Counted from the stretch's first letter, positions 1-8,771 are shown. The stretch is 34,193 bases of DNA from an uncultured Actinomycetes bacterium (GCA_903846075.1 CAIMZW010000068.1:1-34193), one strand, 5' to 3'. The notes: generated by a model not told the origin, from the letters alone. Numbers and translations: made by a program.

Positions 1-1446
1 ATTCGTTCTGCAACCAAAATGGATGGCGAGGCAATCGCTGCTGCCAAGGGCTTAAAAGTAATTGCCCGAGCCGGAGTCGGTCTGGATAACGTTGATATTC
101 CTGCCGCTACTGCTGCAGGAGTCATGGTTGTCAATGCACCCACCTCGAACATTGTCTCGGCGGCCGAACTTGCAATTGCACTTCTCTTAGCCTCCGCACG
201 TTTTGTTTCGCCAGCACATGCCGCACTTCGAAATGGCAAGTGGGCGCGTTCCAAATACACCGGGGCTGAACTCTTTGAAAAGACTCTGGGAATCGTTGGC
301 TTTGGGCGAATTGGCCAACTCGTTGCTTCCCGTATGCAGGCATTCGGAATGGAGATCGTTGCCTACGATCCCTATCTTCAACCTGCACGCGCTGCTCAAT
401 TAGGAGTTCGACTTGTTGAACTTGATGAGCTACTAGCAATAAGTGATTTCATCACTATTCACTTGCCAAAGACAAAAGAGACCGCGAATCTCATCGGCGT
501 TGAAGCTTTGAAGAAGGTAAAGCCATCAGTTCGAATCATCAATGCTGCCCGTGGAGGAGTTCTTGACGAGGCGGCTCTATATGAAGCGATCGTTGAAGGA
601 AGAGTCGCGGGCGCCGGACTCGATGTTTTTGCTACCGAACCTTGCACTGACTCACCCCTGTTCCAATTGGATCAAGTTGTAGCTACCCCTCACTTAGGTG
701 CATCTACTGACGAAGCACAAGAACGAGCTGGAATTGCGGTTGCAGTATCCGTTCGTAAAGCGTTAGCCGGAGAACTAGTTCCGGATGCAGTAAACGTGAA
801 GGGTGGATTGATTCACGAAGACCTCCGACCTGCTTTGTCGTTGGTAGAGAAGCTCTCTCAAGTAGCTACTGCCATGGTCGGAGAACTTCCCGTCGGAATT
901 ATCGTTGAAGTTCGTGGCGAAATTTCCGAGCACGATTGTTCTGTACTTGGAACCTCCGCCCTTCGTGGTGCGCTGATGGGATGTGGTGCCGAGGACGTTA
1001 CCTACGTCAATGCGCCAGCTCTTTCTAGCGAACGAGGTTTAAACGCTTCGGTCATGACGGATCGCGTCAGTCCAGATCATCGCAATATGGTGACGGTCCG
1101 AGCCGCATTCAGTGATGGTTCCCAAGTTGCCGTCAGCGGAACGCTGATGGGTATTCGTCAGATTCAAAAGATTGTGGCAATTGATGAACACGATCTCGAT
1201 CTATTGCCCACCGAAAACATGCTCTTTCTTAGGTATTCCGATACACCGGGAATTGTTGGCGCCGTTGGAAAAGCATTGGGCAACGCGAAGATCAACATTG
1301 CCGGAATGCAGGTTGGTCGAAATCACCAAGGGGGAGAAGCACTTATGGCAATTACTGTCGATAGCCCTGTTCCAGCCGAACTTCTGGCTACCGTTCAATC
1401 CGAGACTGGTGCGACCACCGTTCGTGCTGTTGTATTGGCAAACTGA
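1..1446 (+). CDS. serA: D-3-phosphoglycerate dehydrogenase, 5' partial
   Basis: Oxidises 3-phosphoglycerate to 3-phosphohydroxypyruvate with NAD+, the first step of serine synthesis in the cytosol. The reading frame is open from base 1 (the first visible residues read IRSATKM), so the gene begins upstream and about 50 N-terminal residues are missing; the ATG at 19 is internal. Visible landmarks are the NAD-binding GFGRIG motif (from base 298), catalytic Arg in AARGG (base 550), Glu in TEP (base 637) and His in TPHLGAST (base 691). After about residue 300 come the intervening (ASB) domain and a C-terminal ACT domain, the long actinobacterial form in which serine can act as feedback inhibitor. 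The stop overlaps the leuB start by one base (TGATG), so it is probably co-transcribed with leuB-ilvE-cimA. Confidence 0.96.
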   Translation: MRSATKMDGEAIAAAKGLKVIARAGVGLDNVDIPAATAAGVMVVNAPTSNIVSAAELAIALLLASARFVSPAHAALRNGKWARSKYTGAELFEKTLGIVGFGRIGQLVASRMQAFGMEIVAYDPYLQPARAAQLGVRLVELDELLAISDFITIHLPKTKETANLIGVEALKKVKPSVRIINAARGGVLDEAALYEAIVEGRVAGAGLDVFATEPCTDSPLFQLDQVVATPHLGASTDEAQERAGIAVAVSVRKALAGELVPDAVNVKGGLIHEDLRPALSLVEKLSQVATAMVGELPVGIIVEVRGEISEHDCSVLGTSALRGALMGCGAEDVTYVNAPALSSERGLNASVMTDRVSPDHRNMVTVRAAFSDGSQVAVSGTLMGIRQIQKIVAIDEHDLDLLPTENMLFLRYSDTPGIVGAVGKALGNAKINIAGMQVGRNHQGGEALMAITVDSPVPAELLATVQSETGATTVRAVVLAN

Positions 1447-2486
1447 TGGCGCAAAACTTTAATCTTGCCGTCATCGGTGGCGATGGAATTGGACCTGAAG
1501 TAGTTGCAGAAGGTCTAAAAGTTCTTGATGTTGTCTCCGCAAAGTACGGCGTGACATTCACTAAGACCGATTATGACCTAGGTGCAAAATATTGGCATCG
1601 AACTGGCGAAGCATTGCCGGATTCGATTCTCGAAGAGCTCGCTAAGACTGATGTGATTCTTCTCGGAGCAGTTGGAGATCCAACGGTTCCTAGCGGCACT
1701 CTCGAACGAGGTTTGCTCTTGAAACTTCGATTCGCCTTCGATCACTATGTAAATCTTCGCCCTGCCAAACTCTTTCCAGGCGTGAAATCACCTTTAGTGA
1801 ATTCAGATTCCATAGATTTTGTGGTTATCCGCGAAGGAACTGAGGGTCCATATGTCGGTGCAGGTGGCACTTTGGCCTATGGAACCGAACACGAAATTGC
1901 AACCGAGGAGAGCCTGAACTCCAGGTACGGAACCGAGCGCGTTATTCGGGATGCCTTTGTTCGAGCAAGCGCCAGGCCACGTAAGAAGTTGACTATGGTT
2001 CATAAGAACAATGTGCTCAACCGCGCTGGCCATTTGTGGACTCGCACATTTGAAGAAGTGGCTAAGGAATTTCCGGATGTCACGACCGAATATTTACATG
2101 CGGATGCTTGTGCCATGTTCTTCGTGACAAATCCAGAACGTTTTGATGTCGTTGTCACTGATAACCTCTTCGGTGATATTTTGACTGATATTGCTGCTGC
2201 AATTTGTGGTGGAATCGGTCTGGCCGCCTCTGGCAACATCAACCCAACTCGTAAATTTCCTTCGATGTTTGAGCCTGTTCACGGATCGGCTCCCGATATT
2301 GCAGGTAAGGGAATTGCAGATCCAACTGCGACCATTCTCTCTGTTGCGCTCATGCTCAATCACCTCGGATATCCAGAAGCAGCCGCAGATATCGAACGTG
2401 CAGTTGCTGCAGATCTTTTGGTTCGTGGCGATGCAAAGCGTTCCACGGTAGAGATCGGAAGCGCGGTCGCGGAGGCAGTTCGATGA
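1446..2486 (+). CDS. leuB: 3-isopropylmalate dehydrogenase
   Basis: Cytosolic NAD-dependent oxidative decarboxylase that converts 3-isopropylmalate to 2-oxoisocaproate in leucine synthesis; the same enzyme type acts on 3-methylmalate in the citramalate route to isoleucine, relevant because cimA lies two genes downstream. The 346-residue length is normal for the family. The N-terminus shows the [10 protein letters not shown] motif, and near residue 240 the sequence [13 protein letters not shown] followed by [11 protein letters not shown] is the isocitrate/isopropylmalate dehydrogenase signature with its metal-binding Asp residues. It starts inside the serA stop codon and its TGA overlaps the ilvE ATG by four bases (ATGA), which implies translational coupling. 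No separate ribosome-binding site is evident. Confidence 0.96.
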   Translation: MAQNFNLAVIGGDGIGPEVVAEGLKVLDVVSAKYGVTFTKTDYDLGAKYWHRTGEALPDSILEELAKTDVILLGAVGDPTVPSGTLERGLLLKLRFAFDHYVNLRPAKLFPGVKSPLVNSDSIDFVVIREGTEGPYVGAGGTLAYGTEHEIATEESLNSRYGTERVIRDAFVRASARPRKKLTMVHKNNVLNRAGHLWTRTFEEVAKEFPDVTTEYLHADACAMFFVTNPERFDVVVTDNLFGDILTDIAAAICGGIGLAASGNINPTRKFPSMFEPVHGSAPDIAGKGIADPTATILSVALMLNHLGYPEAAADIERAVAADLLVRGDAKRSTVEIGSAVAEAVR

Positions 2487-3568
2487 AGATAAATCTCCAA
2501 CCAAATCCACATCCAGTTGCCGATGATGTTCGTGATTCATTGATGGAGGCACCTGGATTTGGAAAGTACTACACCGACAACATGGTTGTTGCCGAGTGGA
2601 GTGAGGCTGATGGATGGCAAGATGCGCAATTAAAAGCTTACGGTCCGATTTCTTTGGATCCAGCGACGGCAGTTTTCCACTATGGCCAGGAGATTTTTGA
2701 AGGACTAAAGGCTTATCGTCAACCAGATGGTGGAGTCAGCCTCTTTCGACCAGAAGCCAACGGTCTTCGTTTTGCCCGAAGCGCAGCCAGGCTGGCACTT
2801 CCCGAAATGCCTGTCGATTTCTTTGTCGAAACTATTGAAACTTTAGTCAAGCAAGATCGCAATTGGGTTCCCAATAACGTTGGTGAATCGTTGTATATCC
2901 GACCATTCATGATTGCTACAGAAGTTGGGCTTGGCGTTCGCCCTTCCAATAAAGCAACCTATTTCCTCATCGCAACCCCTGCGGCTGCGTATTTCAATGC
3001 CGCGAATGCCGTTACCGTGTGGATCTCTACCGAATATGTTCGCGCAGCACCGGGTGGAACAGGTGAGGCAAAGTGCGGTGGAAATTATGCGGCCTCTCTC
3101 GTAGCCCAGAAGCAAGCGGCAACTCAGGGTTGCGATCAAGTTGTTTGGCTGGATGCAGTTGAACGTAAATGGGTTGAAGAGATGGGCGGAATGAACCTGT
3201 ACTTCATTAAGGGTTCAGGAAAAGATGCCAAAGTCATCACTCCAAAGCTAACTGGAACGCTTCTACCGGGAATCACGAGAGATTCGATTCTCTCGGTTGC
3301 TGCCGATCTGGGGTACCAAGTCGAGGAGACCATGTTCTCAGTCGATGACTGGCGAGATGGAATTGCTAGCGGCGAGATAACAGAGATTTTTGCATGTGGA
3401 ACCGCAGCCGTGATCTCTGCCATTGGCGCTGCCAAGAGCGAATTTGGAACGTGGACAACTGGGGATGGAACACCCGGCCCGATCACTGCCGAGATTCGCA
3501 AAACGATGCTCGGAATTCAGCACGGCACCATTGAGGATAAGCACGGCTGGAATAAGCGAGTCTTCTAA
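2483..3568 (+). CDS. ilvE: Branched-chain amino acid aminotransferase
   Basis: PLP-dependent fold-type IV transaminase that carries out the last step of leucine, isoleucine and valine synthesis, using glutamate as amino donor. At 361 residues it matches the long actinobacterial IlvE. Visible features: [16 protein letters not shown] (residues 64-79), the arginine of [11 protein letters not shown], the PLP lysine K197 in [12 protein letters not shown], and the [18 protein letters not shown] block at about 225. The start is fixed by the four-base overlap with leuB, and the stop shares one base with the cimA start. Grouping with leuB and cimA makes this a compact branched-chain amino acid operon. 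Confidence 0.96.
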   Translation: MKINLQPNPHPVADDVRDSLMEAPGFGKYYTDNMVVAEWSEADGWQDAQLKAYGPISLDPATAVFHYGQEIFEGLKAYRQPDGGVSLFRPEANGLRFARSAARLALPEMPVDFFVETIETLVKQDRNWVPNNVGESLYIRPFMIATEVGLGVRPSNKATYFLIATPAAAYFNAANAVTVWISTEYVRAAPGGTGEAKCGGNYAASLVAQKQAATQGCDQVVWLDAVERKWVEEMGGMNLYFIKGSGKDAKVITPKLTGTLLPGITRDSILSVAADLGYQVEETMFSVDDWRDGIASGEITEIFACGTAAVISAIGAAKSEFGTWTTGDGTPGPITAEIRKTMLGIQHGTIEDKHGWNKRVF

Positions 3569-5157
3569 TGCCAACTTCTGACGCCTTTCATATTTATGAC
3601 ACCACGTTGCGTGATGGCGCGCAGCAAGAGGGATTAAATCTTTCAGTTCATGACAAGTTGGCGATTGCTCGCCATCTCGATGACTTGGGTGTTGGATTTA
3701 TTGAAGGCGGTTGGCCAGGAGCAAATCCCAAGGACACGGAATTTTTCAAGCGTGCCCAAACCGAACTCAAACTCAAGAACGCGACCTTCGTGGCCTTCGG
3801 TGCAACACGTAGACCGAATGTCAAAGCTGCAGATGATGTCTTGCTTCGAGCCCTGCAAGATTCTGGTGCCGCTGCGGTTACCTTGGTTGCGAAGAGCCAT
3901 GACCGTCACGTGGATTTGGCGCTAAAAACCAATCTCGATGAAAACCTTGCCATGATCAAAGAGTCGGTGCAATTCTTGAAATCCGGCGGTCAACGAGTTT
4001 TTCTTGATGCTGAACATTTCTTTGATGGCTACCGATCTAAACGTGCCTATGCCCAGGAGGTAGTACGGACGGCTGCTGAAGCAGGTGCCGACGTTATTGC
4101 ACTCTGCGATACCAACGGCGGAATGTTGCCTGATGAACTTTCCCAAGTTGTTCATGACGTTCTCACTGCGTCCTCGGCTCGTCTCGGGATTCATTGCCAC
4201 AATGACACGGGATGTGCGATCGCGAATTCACTTGCCGCAATATCAGCCGGAGTGACACATGTTCAAGGAACTTTGAATGGATATGGCGAGCGAACTGGAA
4301 ATGCCGACCTCGTCAGCATTATCGCGAACTTAGAATTAAAAAAGCATCAAAAAGTTCTTCCAGAAGGCGCACTGCGAGAAGCTTTCCGAATCGCTCATGC
4401 TGTTGCTGAGGTAACGAATGTGGCGCCAAGTGCGCGCCAACCATATGTAGGTGTTTCGGCATTTGCTCACAAAGCAGGTTTGCATGCCAGCGCCATCAAA
4501 GTTGATCCGGCAATGTACCAGCATGAAGATCCAGAATCCGTTGGTAACGATATGCGAATGCTTGTCTCTGAAATGGCTGGTCGTGCCTCCATTGAATTGA
4601 AATCTGCCGAACTCGGTGTGGATCTTGGCGATGACAAATCTGTCGTGGGCCGCGTCGTAGAAAAAGTTAAGGAGATGGAGTCGCGCGGTTTTACCTTTGA
4701 AGCGGCCGATGCCTCCTTTGAACTCTTGCTCCGCGAAGAGATTGATGGCAAGCGCGCTCACTTCTTCACCGTTGATAATTGGGAGACAACCGTCATTCGA
4801 AATGACGAAGATGAAGTCTCTTCAAAAGCCACCGTGACGATCACTGTTGGCTCAGAGCAAATTGACGCCGAAGGAACGGGAAATGGTCCGGTCAACGCCA
4901 TCGACACAGCTCTGCGATCTGGTTTAAAGAAGTTCTATCCTGAACTGGAAAAACTAGAACTCACCGATTACAAAGTTCGAATTCTCGAAGGCCGTTTAGG
5001 TACTGGAGCAGTCACTCGCGTCCTCGTTGAAACGAGTGATGGTGAGGGCGAATGGAGCACTATCGGAGTGCACGAAAATGTTATCGCTGCCTCGGCCATG
5101 GCTCTTGAGGATGCTGTCACTTACGGTCTCTTACGACAAGGCAGACTTCCCGAGTAG
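3568..5157 (+). CDS. cimA: (R)-citramalate synthase
   Basis: Condenses pyruvate and acetyl-CoA to citramalate, which is processed by the leucine-pathway isomerase and dehydrogenase to 2-oxobutyrate for isoleucine, bypassing threonine deaminase. The HMGL-like TIM barrel (about residues 8-280) shows D11 and R15 in DTTLRDGAQQEG, the GGWPGANPKD substrate loop typical of CimA rather than LeuA, and the metal ligands of HCHNDTG near 212. A linker follows, then a C-terminal LeuA-type allosteric dimer domain (about 395-525), where isoleucine feedback is expected. The 529-residue length fits the TIGR00977-type family. It could be mistaken for 2-isopropylmalate synthase, but the N-terminal motifs favour citramalate synthase. 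It ends nine bases before xerC. Confidence 0.93.
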   Translation: MPTSDAFHIYDTTLRDGAQQEGLNLSVHDKLAIARHLDDLGVGFIEGGWPGANPKDTEFFKRAQTELKLKNATFVAFGATRRPNVKAADDVLLRALQDSGAAAVTLVAKSHDRHVDLALKTNLDENLAMIKESVQFLKSGGQRVFLDAEHFFDGYRSKRAYAQEVVRTAAEAGADVIALCDTNGGMLPDELSQVVHDVLTASSARLGIHCHNDTGCAIANSLAAISAGVTHVQGTLNGYGERTGNADLVSIIANLELKKHQKVLPEGALREAFRIAHAVAEVTNVAPSARQPYVGVSAFAHKAGLHASAIKVDPAMYQHEDPESVGNDMRMLVSEMAGRASIELKSAELGVDLGDDKSVVGRVVEKVKEMESRGFTFEAADASFELLLREEIDGKRAHFFTVDNWETTVIRNDEDEVSSKATVTITVGSEQIDAEGTGNGPVNAIDTALRSGLKKFYPELEKLELTDYKVRILEGRLGTGAVTRVLVETSDGEGEWSTIGVHENVIAASAMALEDAVTYGLLRQGRLPE

Positions 5158-5166
5158 TCTTTTAGC

Positions 5167-6066
5167 ATGACTCAAGGCTTGATTGCTCAGTATGAAGAGC
5201 ATCTTGTCATGGTTCGAAATCTTGCCGACAACTCCATCAAAGGTTATGTCTCCGACCTGGAGTCGTTTCTTAAACACATCGAGAAGTTGGGTATCCAAGA
5301 ATTCTCCGAGTTGAAATTGACCCATATTCGTTCCTGGCTTGCCAACCTTCAAGCAACCGGAGTATCACGGGCAACTATCGCCCGACGGATTGTCTCGATC
5401 CGAGCCTTCACCTATTGGGCGGCTAGCAATGGCTGGATTGAATCCGATTACGGAGCCAGTCTTGCCATCCCGAAACCGCAGAAGAAGTTGCCAGAAATTC
5501 TTTCCAAAACTGATACCAATAGCGTTCTTGATTCGATGCACACCCAATCGAGCGAAGAGCCCACTCCGATTCATCTTCGCGACGAAGCAATGATTGAGAT
5601 TCTCTACGCCTCAGGGATTCGAGTATCTGAATTGTGCAATCTAGATCTGCGAGATATCGATTTCGATCGCAATACTTTGAAAGTTTTAGGAAAGGGAAAT
5701 AAGGAACGCGTGGTTCCATTAGGGATTCCCGCCATCAAGGCGCTTAATCGTTATTTGGAAAATTCACGCCCCGCTATGGTTCGCGAAAAATCTGGTTCCG
5801 CAGTATTTCTAGGATCTCGTGGGAGCCGTATCGATCAACGAACTGTTCGTGAGGTCGTCTACGTTGCAACTTCTGCGGTTGGCACTCCCATGGGTCCGCA
5901 CGCACTCCGACATACGGCTGCTACGCATCTATTGGAAGGTGGGGCAGACCTGCGAACCGTTCAAGAAATTTTGGGACATTCATCCATGGCCACCACCCAG
6001 ATCTATACCCATGTCTCAGGAGAGCGATTGCAATCCGCCTATAAGCAGGCTCATCCTCGCGCCTAA
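5167..6066 (+). CDS. xerC: Tyrosine recombinase XerC
   Basis: Site-specific recombinase that resolves chromosome dimers at dif during division. At 299 residues it has the usual SAM-like core-binding N-terminal domain (about 1-90) and catalytic domain (about 110-295). All six catalytic residues are visible: R152 (GIRVSEL), K176 (GKGNKER), H245 and R248 (HALRHTAATHLL), H271 (LGHSSM) and nucleophile Y280 (TTQIYTHV). Location just upstream of rpsB is the usual place for actinobacterial xerC rather than xerD; the call between them rests on that context. An accessory pocket (CYTH remnant and vapBC) sits directly after its stop, separating it from rpsB. It is probably read from the amino-acid operon, nine bases upstream. 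Confidence 0.93.
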   Translation: MTQGLIAQYEEHLVMVRNLADNSIKGYVSDLESFLKHIEKLGIQEFSELKLTHIRSWLANLQATGVSRATIARRIVSIRAFTYWAASNGWIESDYGASLAIPKPQKKLPEILSKTDTNSVLDSMHTQSSEEPTPIHLRDEAMIEILYASGIRVSELCNLDLRDIDFDRNTLKVLGKGNKERVVPLGIPAIKALNRYLENSRPAMVREKSGSAVFLGSRGSRIDQRTVREVVYVATSAVGTPMGPHALRHTAATHLLEGGADLRTVQEILGHSSMATTQIYTHVSGERLQSAYKQAHPRA

Positions 6067-6076
6067 AAACTCATAG

Positions 6077-6259
6077 TCACTTACGAAGTCGAGGGTTCGT
6101 CTCATCGATATATTTGTCATGAATTTCCATAACCATTTCCGATACCCCGAAATCCACAGGCTTTCGCAGAAGCCAACGAAATTCCCGTTCGATATGGGCA
6201 TACTTCAGATTGATCGTGGGCGTGGTCATGAGAATACGGTAATTGGTAGAAACGGACAT
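6077..6259 (-). pseudogene. Truncated CYTH-domain protein remnant
   Basis: A 60-codon minus-strand frame that I read as the N-terminal stub of a CYTH (triphosphate tunnel metalloenzyme-like) protein. Residues 20-31 read YAHIEREFRWLL, matching the CYTH opening with its IERE motif, and residues 47-60 (HDKYIDETNPRLRK) match the following DxYxDGTxLRLR strand. The frame then stops, whereas family members run on for another 100 or more residues. The stop lies 11 bases beyond the stop of convergent xerC, so the rest of the gene has been removed, not merely frameshifted. An internal ATG at 6229 (MTTPTINLKYA) is a more likely original start than that at 6259. Family assignment rests on two short motifs; a short genuine protein is possible but unlikely. 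Confidence 0.55.
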
Positions 6260-6268
6260 GCCAAAAGG

Positions 6269-6274
6269 TATAAA
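6269..6274 (+). promoter_or_regulatory. Candidate -10 element for vapBC
   Basis: TATAAA lies eight bases before the vapB ATG at 6283. This spacing would place the transcription start at or just before the start codon, as in leaderless actinobacterial transcripts. No good -35 hexamer is seen 16-18 bases upstream. An AAAAGG run at 6263-6268 is the only alternative ribosome-binding site and is rather far (14 bases) from the ATG. Confidence 0.35.
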
Positions 6275-6282
6275 GTTTTTGT

Positions 6283-6528
6283 ATGGGAATGAACATTAAG
6301 AATGAGGAGGCGCATCGCTTGGCTTCCGAATTGGCGTCTATATACGGTGAGACATTGACGGAAGCAGTGACGGTAGCTCTTCGAGAAAGACTTGCTCGAG
6401 CGACCAAGGAGGATCGAGGCAAAAGAATGCGAGAACTCGCCCGCCAATTTAAAGAACTCGCCCCGACTGGGATGACAAGTGAAAACGCGACCGACTTTCT
6501 CTATGACGAACTCGGTCTTCCGATCTGA
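6283..6528 (+). CDS. vapB: VapB-type antitoxin
   Basis: 81-residue antitoxin of the PSK/Rv0623-like family (PF07704). The opening [33 protein letters not shown] is characteristic of this group: a short N-terminal DNA-binding segment, then a helix, with a C-terminal acidic toxin-neutralising tail (about 60-81: [16 protein letters not shown]). Family knowledge predicts that it binds the VapC nuclease and, with it, represses its own promoter. The ATG at 6283 is chosen because homologues begin Met-x-(Leu/Met)-Asn-Ile-Lys; an in-frame ATG at 6289 is also possible. It overlaps vapC by one base (TGATG), typical of antitoxin-toxin pairs that need translational coupling. Confidence 0.88.
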   Translation: MGMNIKNEEAHRLASELASIYGETLTEAVTVALRERLARATKEDRGKRMRELARQFKELAPTGMTSENATDFLYDELGLPI

Positions 6529-6929
6529 TGCTTATTCTCGATTCATCGGCGGTTCTTGCGGTGCTTTTGTGCGAAACAGAAGCGGAGGAATTTCTTTCGG
6601 CCATTCAAAATAATGAATGTGCCATTTCGAGCGCGACCTACGTGGAATTGTCGACCGTAGCCGATTCGAAAGATGGCGGCCAACTTTCTGGAATTCTCGA
6701 TCGGTTTCTCCAAGAAAGCATGACTGCGGTCATAAATTTCGATTTTGCCCAGGCCTCAATTGCCCGCCACTGCTATAGGCAATATGGCAAGAACAGTGGC
6801 AGCAAGGCGAGGCTTAACTTCGGAGATACTTTCTCCTACGCACTGGCGACTTTTCGAAAGGCTCCGCTACTTTTCAAAGGAGAAGATTTTGCCCAGACCG
6901 ATGTTCAGATCTACCAGCGCGAGAAGTAG
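6528..6929 (+). CDS. vapC: VapC-type PIN-domain ribonuclease toxin
   Basis: 133-residue PIN-domain endoribonuclease; VapC toxins typically cut tRNA or rRNA and stop growth when not held by VapB. The acidic active-site set is complete: D5 (LILDSSAVLAVL), E40 (ATYVELSTV), D100 (LNFGDTFSYALA) and D120 (FKGEDFAQTDV), so the toxin looks catalytically intact. Length and the GD-x-x-x-YALA block match the type II VapC family. It is expressed from the vapB promoter. It is convergent with the lipoprotein gene that ends at 6972, with only 42 bases between and no obvious terminator. Specific RNA target cannot be read from the sequence. Confidence 0.9.
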   Translation: MLILDSSAVLAVLLCETEAEEFLSAIQNNECAISSATYVELSTVADSKDGGQLSGILDRFLQESMTAVINFDFAQASIARHCYRQYGKNSGSKARLNFGDTFSYALATFRKAPLLFKGEDFAQTDVQIYQREK

Positions 6930-6971
6930 CTTGATTTGTTGCCTATCCTGAAATGCTCGAAAGGCGGAAAC

Positions 6972-7565
6972 TCAATATTTCGCTAGGTGGTAAACCGGAG
7001 AGGTATAGATCTCTCCGCAGCGTAATTTTTGAATCGTGCCGCCACCGAAAGGTTGGATTTTCCAAGCGACCTTGATGGAACTCGTTGCCGCAGGAGGCGT
7101 CACTTCAACAAAAGAGGATGTTGGACATTGCGAATTGCCATATCCAGTTCCATTCGCAAATCCGAGATCTACGAAGGCCTCTTTGCCTGGGGCCAAAATA
7201 ACTTTGGTTTGGGTAATTTGGGGAACGCTGACGGAGGGGCCATGGAGAGTGAAAGTGGGAATCGCCTTTCCGGAGGCGTCTAACATCTGAAACTTTGGAT
7301 ACCCGTTCAGAAAACAGGTTGTGGCGGAAGAGTTCACGAAGCCGGCCTGAGTAACGCCAATATGGCCCATCGCGCCACCTTCTTGACCGGCTTTCCAGGT
7401 GAGTTGGCTGGCGAGGCAAGGCAAAATCGTCATCTTTGTCGAAAGAGTGGAGGAGGCGGTAGGGGAGGCGGTAGGTGTGGCTACTTGTTTCGTGCCGCAG
7501 GCTGAAAGTACGGAAATCAGCAAAATTGAGCCTGAAAGGGCGATAATTGTGCGAGATACCTTCAT
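6972..7565 (-). CDS. DUF4232-like secreted lipoprotein
   Basis: A 197-residue predicted lipoprotein. The start at 7565 (MKVSRTIIALSGSILL) is chosen over longer in-frame openings because it is preceded by a good AAGGAG at the right distance and begins a clean signal peptide ending in the lipobox VLSAC (about residues 18-22), so Cys would be lipidated and the protein anchored outside the membrane. A Thr/Ser/Pro-rich linker (about 28-45) precedes a beta-rich domain with the Trp, paired Cys (PCLAS, TTCFLNGYP, QCPTS, LRCGE) and NGYP features of DUF4232 proteins. Function unknown; the family is common in actinobacteria. It stands alone, divergent from rpsB. Confidence 0.8.
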   Translation of the reverse strand: MKVSRTIIALSGSILLISVLSACGTKQVATPTASPTASSTLSTKMTILPCLASQLTWKAGQEGGAMGHIGVTQAGFVNSSATTCFLNGYPKFQMLDASGKAIPTFTLHGPSVSVPQITQTKVILAPGKEAFVDLGFANGTGYGNSQCPTSSFVEVTPPAATSSIKVAWKIQPFGGGTIQKLRCGEIYTSPVYHLAKY

Positions 7566-7605
7566 GGCACTCCTTCTTGCTGCATCCATACCGCGGAAAA
7601 GCCAG

Positions 7606-7620
7606 AGCCGAGTATCGGCT
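7606..7620. repeat. Short inverted repeat upstream of lipoprotein gene
   Basis: AGCCGA-GTA-TCGGCT, a perfect 6-bp dyad with a three-base centre, about 40 bases upstream of the lipoprotein start on the minus strand. It could be an operator or a 5'-UTR hairpin; nothing else in the sequence identifies a regulator. Confidence 0.4.
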
Positions 7621-7712
7621 AGACTTACCCCCAGCATACGGTTCAAAACTGTGTGACTTCGCGCGTCTTATCTGAGTAGTTGCCTAGTAATTCACTCGGA
7701 AACCATTTCGGT

Positions 7713-7726
7713 CCAGCCCAGGCTGG
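7713..7726. repeat. Inverted repeat in rpsB leader (first of three)
   Basis: CCAGCC-CA-GGCTGG, a 6-bp dyad in the 250-base gap between the divergent lipoprotein gene and rpsB. It is the first of three dyads that line up toward the rpsB ribosome-binding site, so it may belong to a folded mRNA leader, if transcription starts upstream of it. Confidence 0.4.
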
Positions 7727-7745
7727 TCGGTGCCAAGACGCCAGG

Positions 7746-7767
7746 GACCAGAACAAATTGTTCGGTC
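7746..7767. promoter_or_regulatory. Inverted repeat in rpsB leader (second of three)
   Basis: GACC-A-GAACAA-A-TTGTTC-GGTC: two nested complementary segments around a single central A, with one unpaired A on the left. As DNA it is a near-perfect operator-like dyad; as RNA it would form an interrupted hairpin with a small AT-rich loop. It lies about 50 bases before the rpsB start codon. Confidence 0.45.
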
Positions 7768-7777
7768 GTCAACCGAG

Positions 7778-7807
7778 TGCATGCTCTATGAGTATGCAAT
7801 GAAGGAG
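7778..7807 (+). promoter_or_regulatory. rpsB leader hairpin and ribosome-binding site
   Basis: TGCATGCTC (7778-7786), loop TAT, GAGTATGCA (7790-7798) form a 9-bp hairpin with one G-U pair. Three bases later comes the strong GAAGGAG ribosome-binding site (7801-7807), nine bases before the rpsB ATG. The position directly beside the ribosome-binding site suggests control of initiation, for example by S2 binding to its own mRNA, which is known in other bacteria though with a different leader; here this is inference. Confidence 0.5.
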
Positions 7808-7816
7808 TGTGCCGCG

Positions 7817-8701
7817 ATGGCGGTTGTAACAATGCGAGAACTTCTCGACTCTGGAGTCCACTTCGGACACCAAACACGTCGATGGAATCCAAAGATGAAG
7901 CGCTTTATTTTTGCCGAGCGCAATGGCATCTACATCATCGACATTCAGCAATCCTTAGCCTTGATCGATAGCGCTTATGCTTTCATTCAAGACACCGTTG
8001 CTAAGGGCGGACACATCTTGTTCGTTGGAACTAAGAAGCAAGCGCACGAGCCAATCAAGCAACAATCTGCTCGCGTCGGAATGCCTTATGTAACCGAGCG
8101 TTGGTTGGGTGGAATGTTGACCAACTTCCCAACCGTATACAAGCGAATTCAGCGCTTGAAGGAATTGGAAGCTCTTGAAGCTAGCAATGACCAAGCCTTG
8201 ACCAAGAAAGAACTTTTGGTTCTCCGTCGTGAGCGCGAAAAACTCACCAAGAACCTCGAAGGTATTCGAAACATGACCAAGTTGCCATCTGCAATTTGGG
8301 TAGTCGATACCAAGAAAGAGCACCTCGCAGTAGCAGAGGCTCACAAGTTGGGTATTCCAGTTGTCGCAATTCTCGATACCAACTGTGACCCAGACGAAGT
8401 TGATTACAAGATTCCGGGCAATGACGATGCAATCCGTTCCATTGGTCTGCTCACCCGAGTTATTGCTGATGCTGCCGCAGCAGGCTTGCAAGCACGTTCT
8501 GCAAATGCCGCAGCCGCAGCCGATCAGGGCGCTGCTAAGGCAGTAGTTGCTGATGAGCCGTTGGCTGATTGGGAGAAGGATCTGCTTGGCGCTCCTGCCG
8601 AGGCAGTTGTTGCAGAGGCAGCAGTTGTTGCAGAAGCGGCAGTTGTTGCAGAAACAGCAGTAGTCGAAGCTCCTGCCGTAACCGAAACCCCAGCCGAATA
8701 A
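7817..8701 (+). CDS. rpsB: 30S ribosomal protein S2
   Basis: Small-subunit protein S2, required for assembly with S1-type factors and binding near the 30S head-body neck. The 294-residue start at [27 protein letters not shown] is standard for actinobacterial S2 and has GAAGGAG nine bases upstream; a longer in-frame opening from 7730 has no such support. The conserved S2 core ([73 protein letters not shown]) ends near residue 225. The rest is an Ala/Val/Glu-rich low-complexity tail with three tandem 18-base units. tsf follows after 70 bases with no terminator seen, the usual rpsB-tsf pairing. Confidence 0.97.
   Translation: MAVVTMRELLDSGVHFGHQTRRWNPKMKRFIFAERNGIYIIDIQQSLALIDSAYAFIQDTVAKGGHILFVGTKKQAHEPIKQQSARVGMPYVTERWLGGMLTNFPTVYKRIQRLKELEALEASNDQALTKKELLVLRREREKLTKNLEGIRNMTKLPSAIWVVDTKKEHLAVAEAHKLGIPVVAILDTNCDPDEVDYKIPGNDDAIRSIGLLTRVIADAAAAGLQARSANAAAAADQGAAKAVVADEPLADWEKDLLGAPAEAVVAEAAVVAEAAVVAETAVVEAPAVTETPAE
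8603..8656 (+). repeat. Three tandem 18-base repeats in rpsB tail
   Basis: Three head-to-tail copies of GCAGTTGTTGCAGARRCR code for repeated Ala-Val-Val-Ala-Glu-(Ala/Thr) hexapeptides in the C-terminal tail of S2. Differences between units are limited to the last few bases, suggesting recent slippage. Copy number is likely to vary among relatives. Confidence 0.8.
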
Positions 8702-8771
8702 GTAATTTCGTTTACTTAAGTCTTCTAACTAAAAAGAGTTTTCTAACTAAAGAATATTGGAGAGTAATTAA

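Noticed and set aside
6930-6971. Terminator between convergent vapC and lipoprotein genes
   Set aside because: No stem with a T-run could be found in these 42 bases.
7730-7816. Longer N-terminus for rpsB
   Set aside because: S2 proteins start at MAVVTMR and a strong ribosome-binding site is found directly before 7817; the upstream stretch is better explained as a folded leader.
8702-8771. Close repeat of TTCTAACTAAA between rpsB and tsf
   Set aside because: Two imperfect copies in an AT-rich spacer; too short and isolated to be treated as a functional repeat or a CRISPR-like unit.
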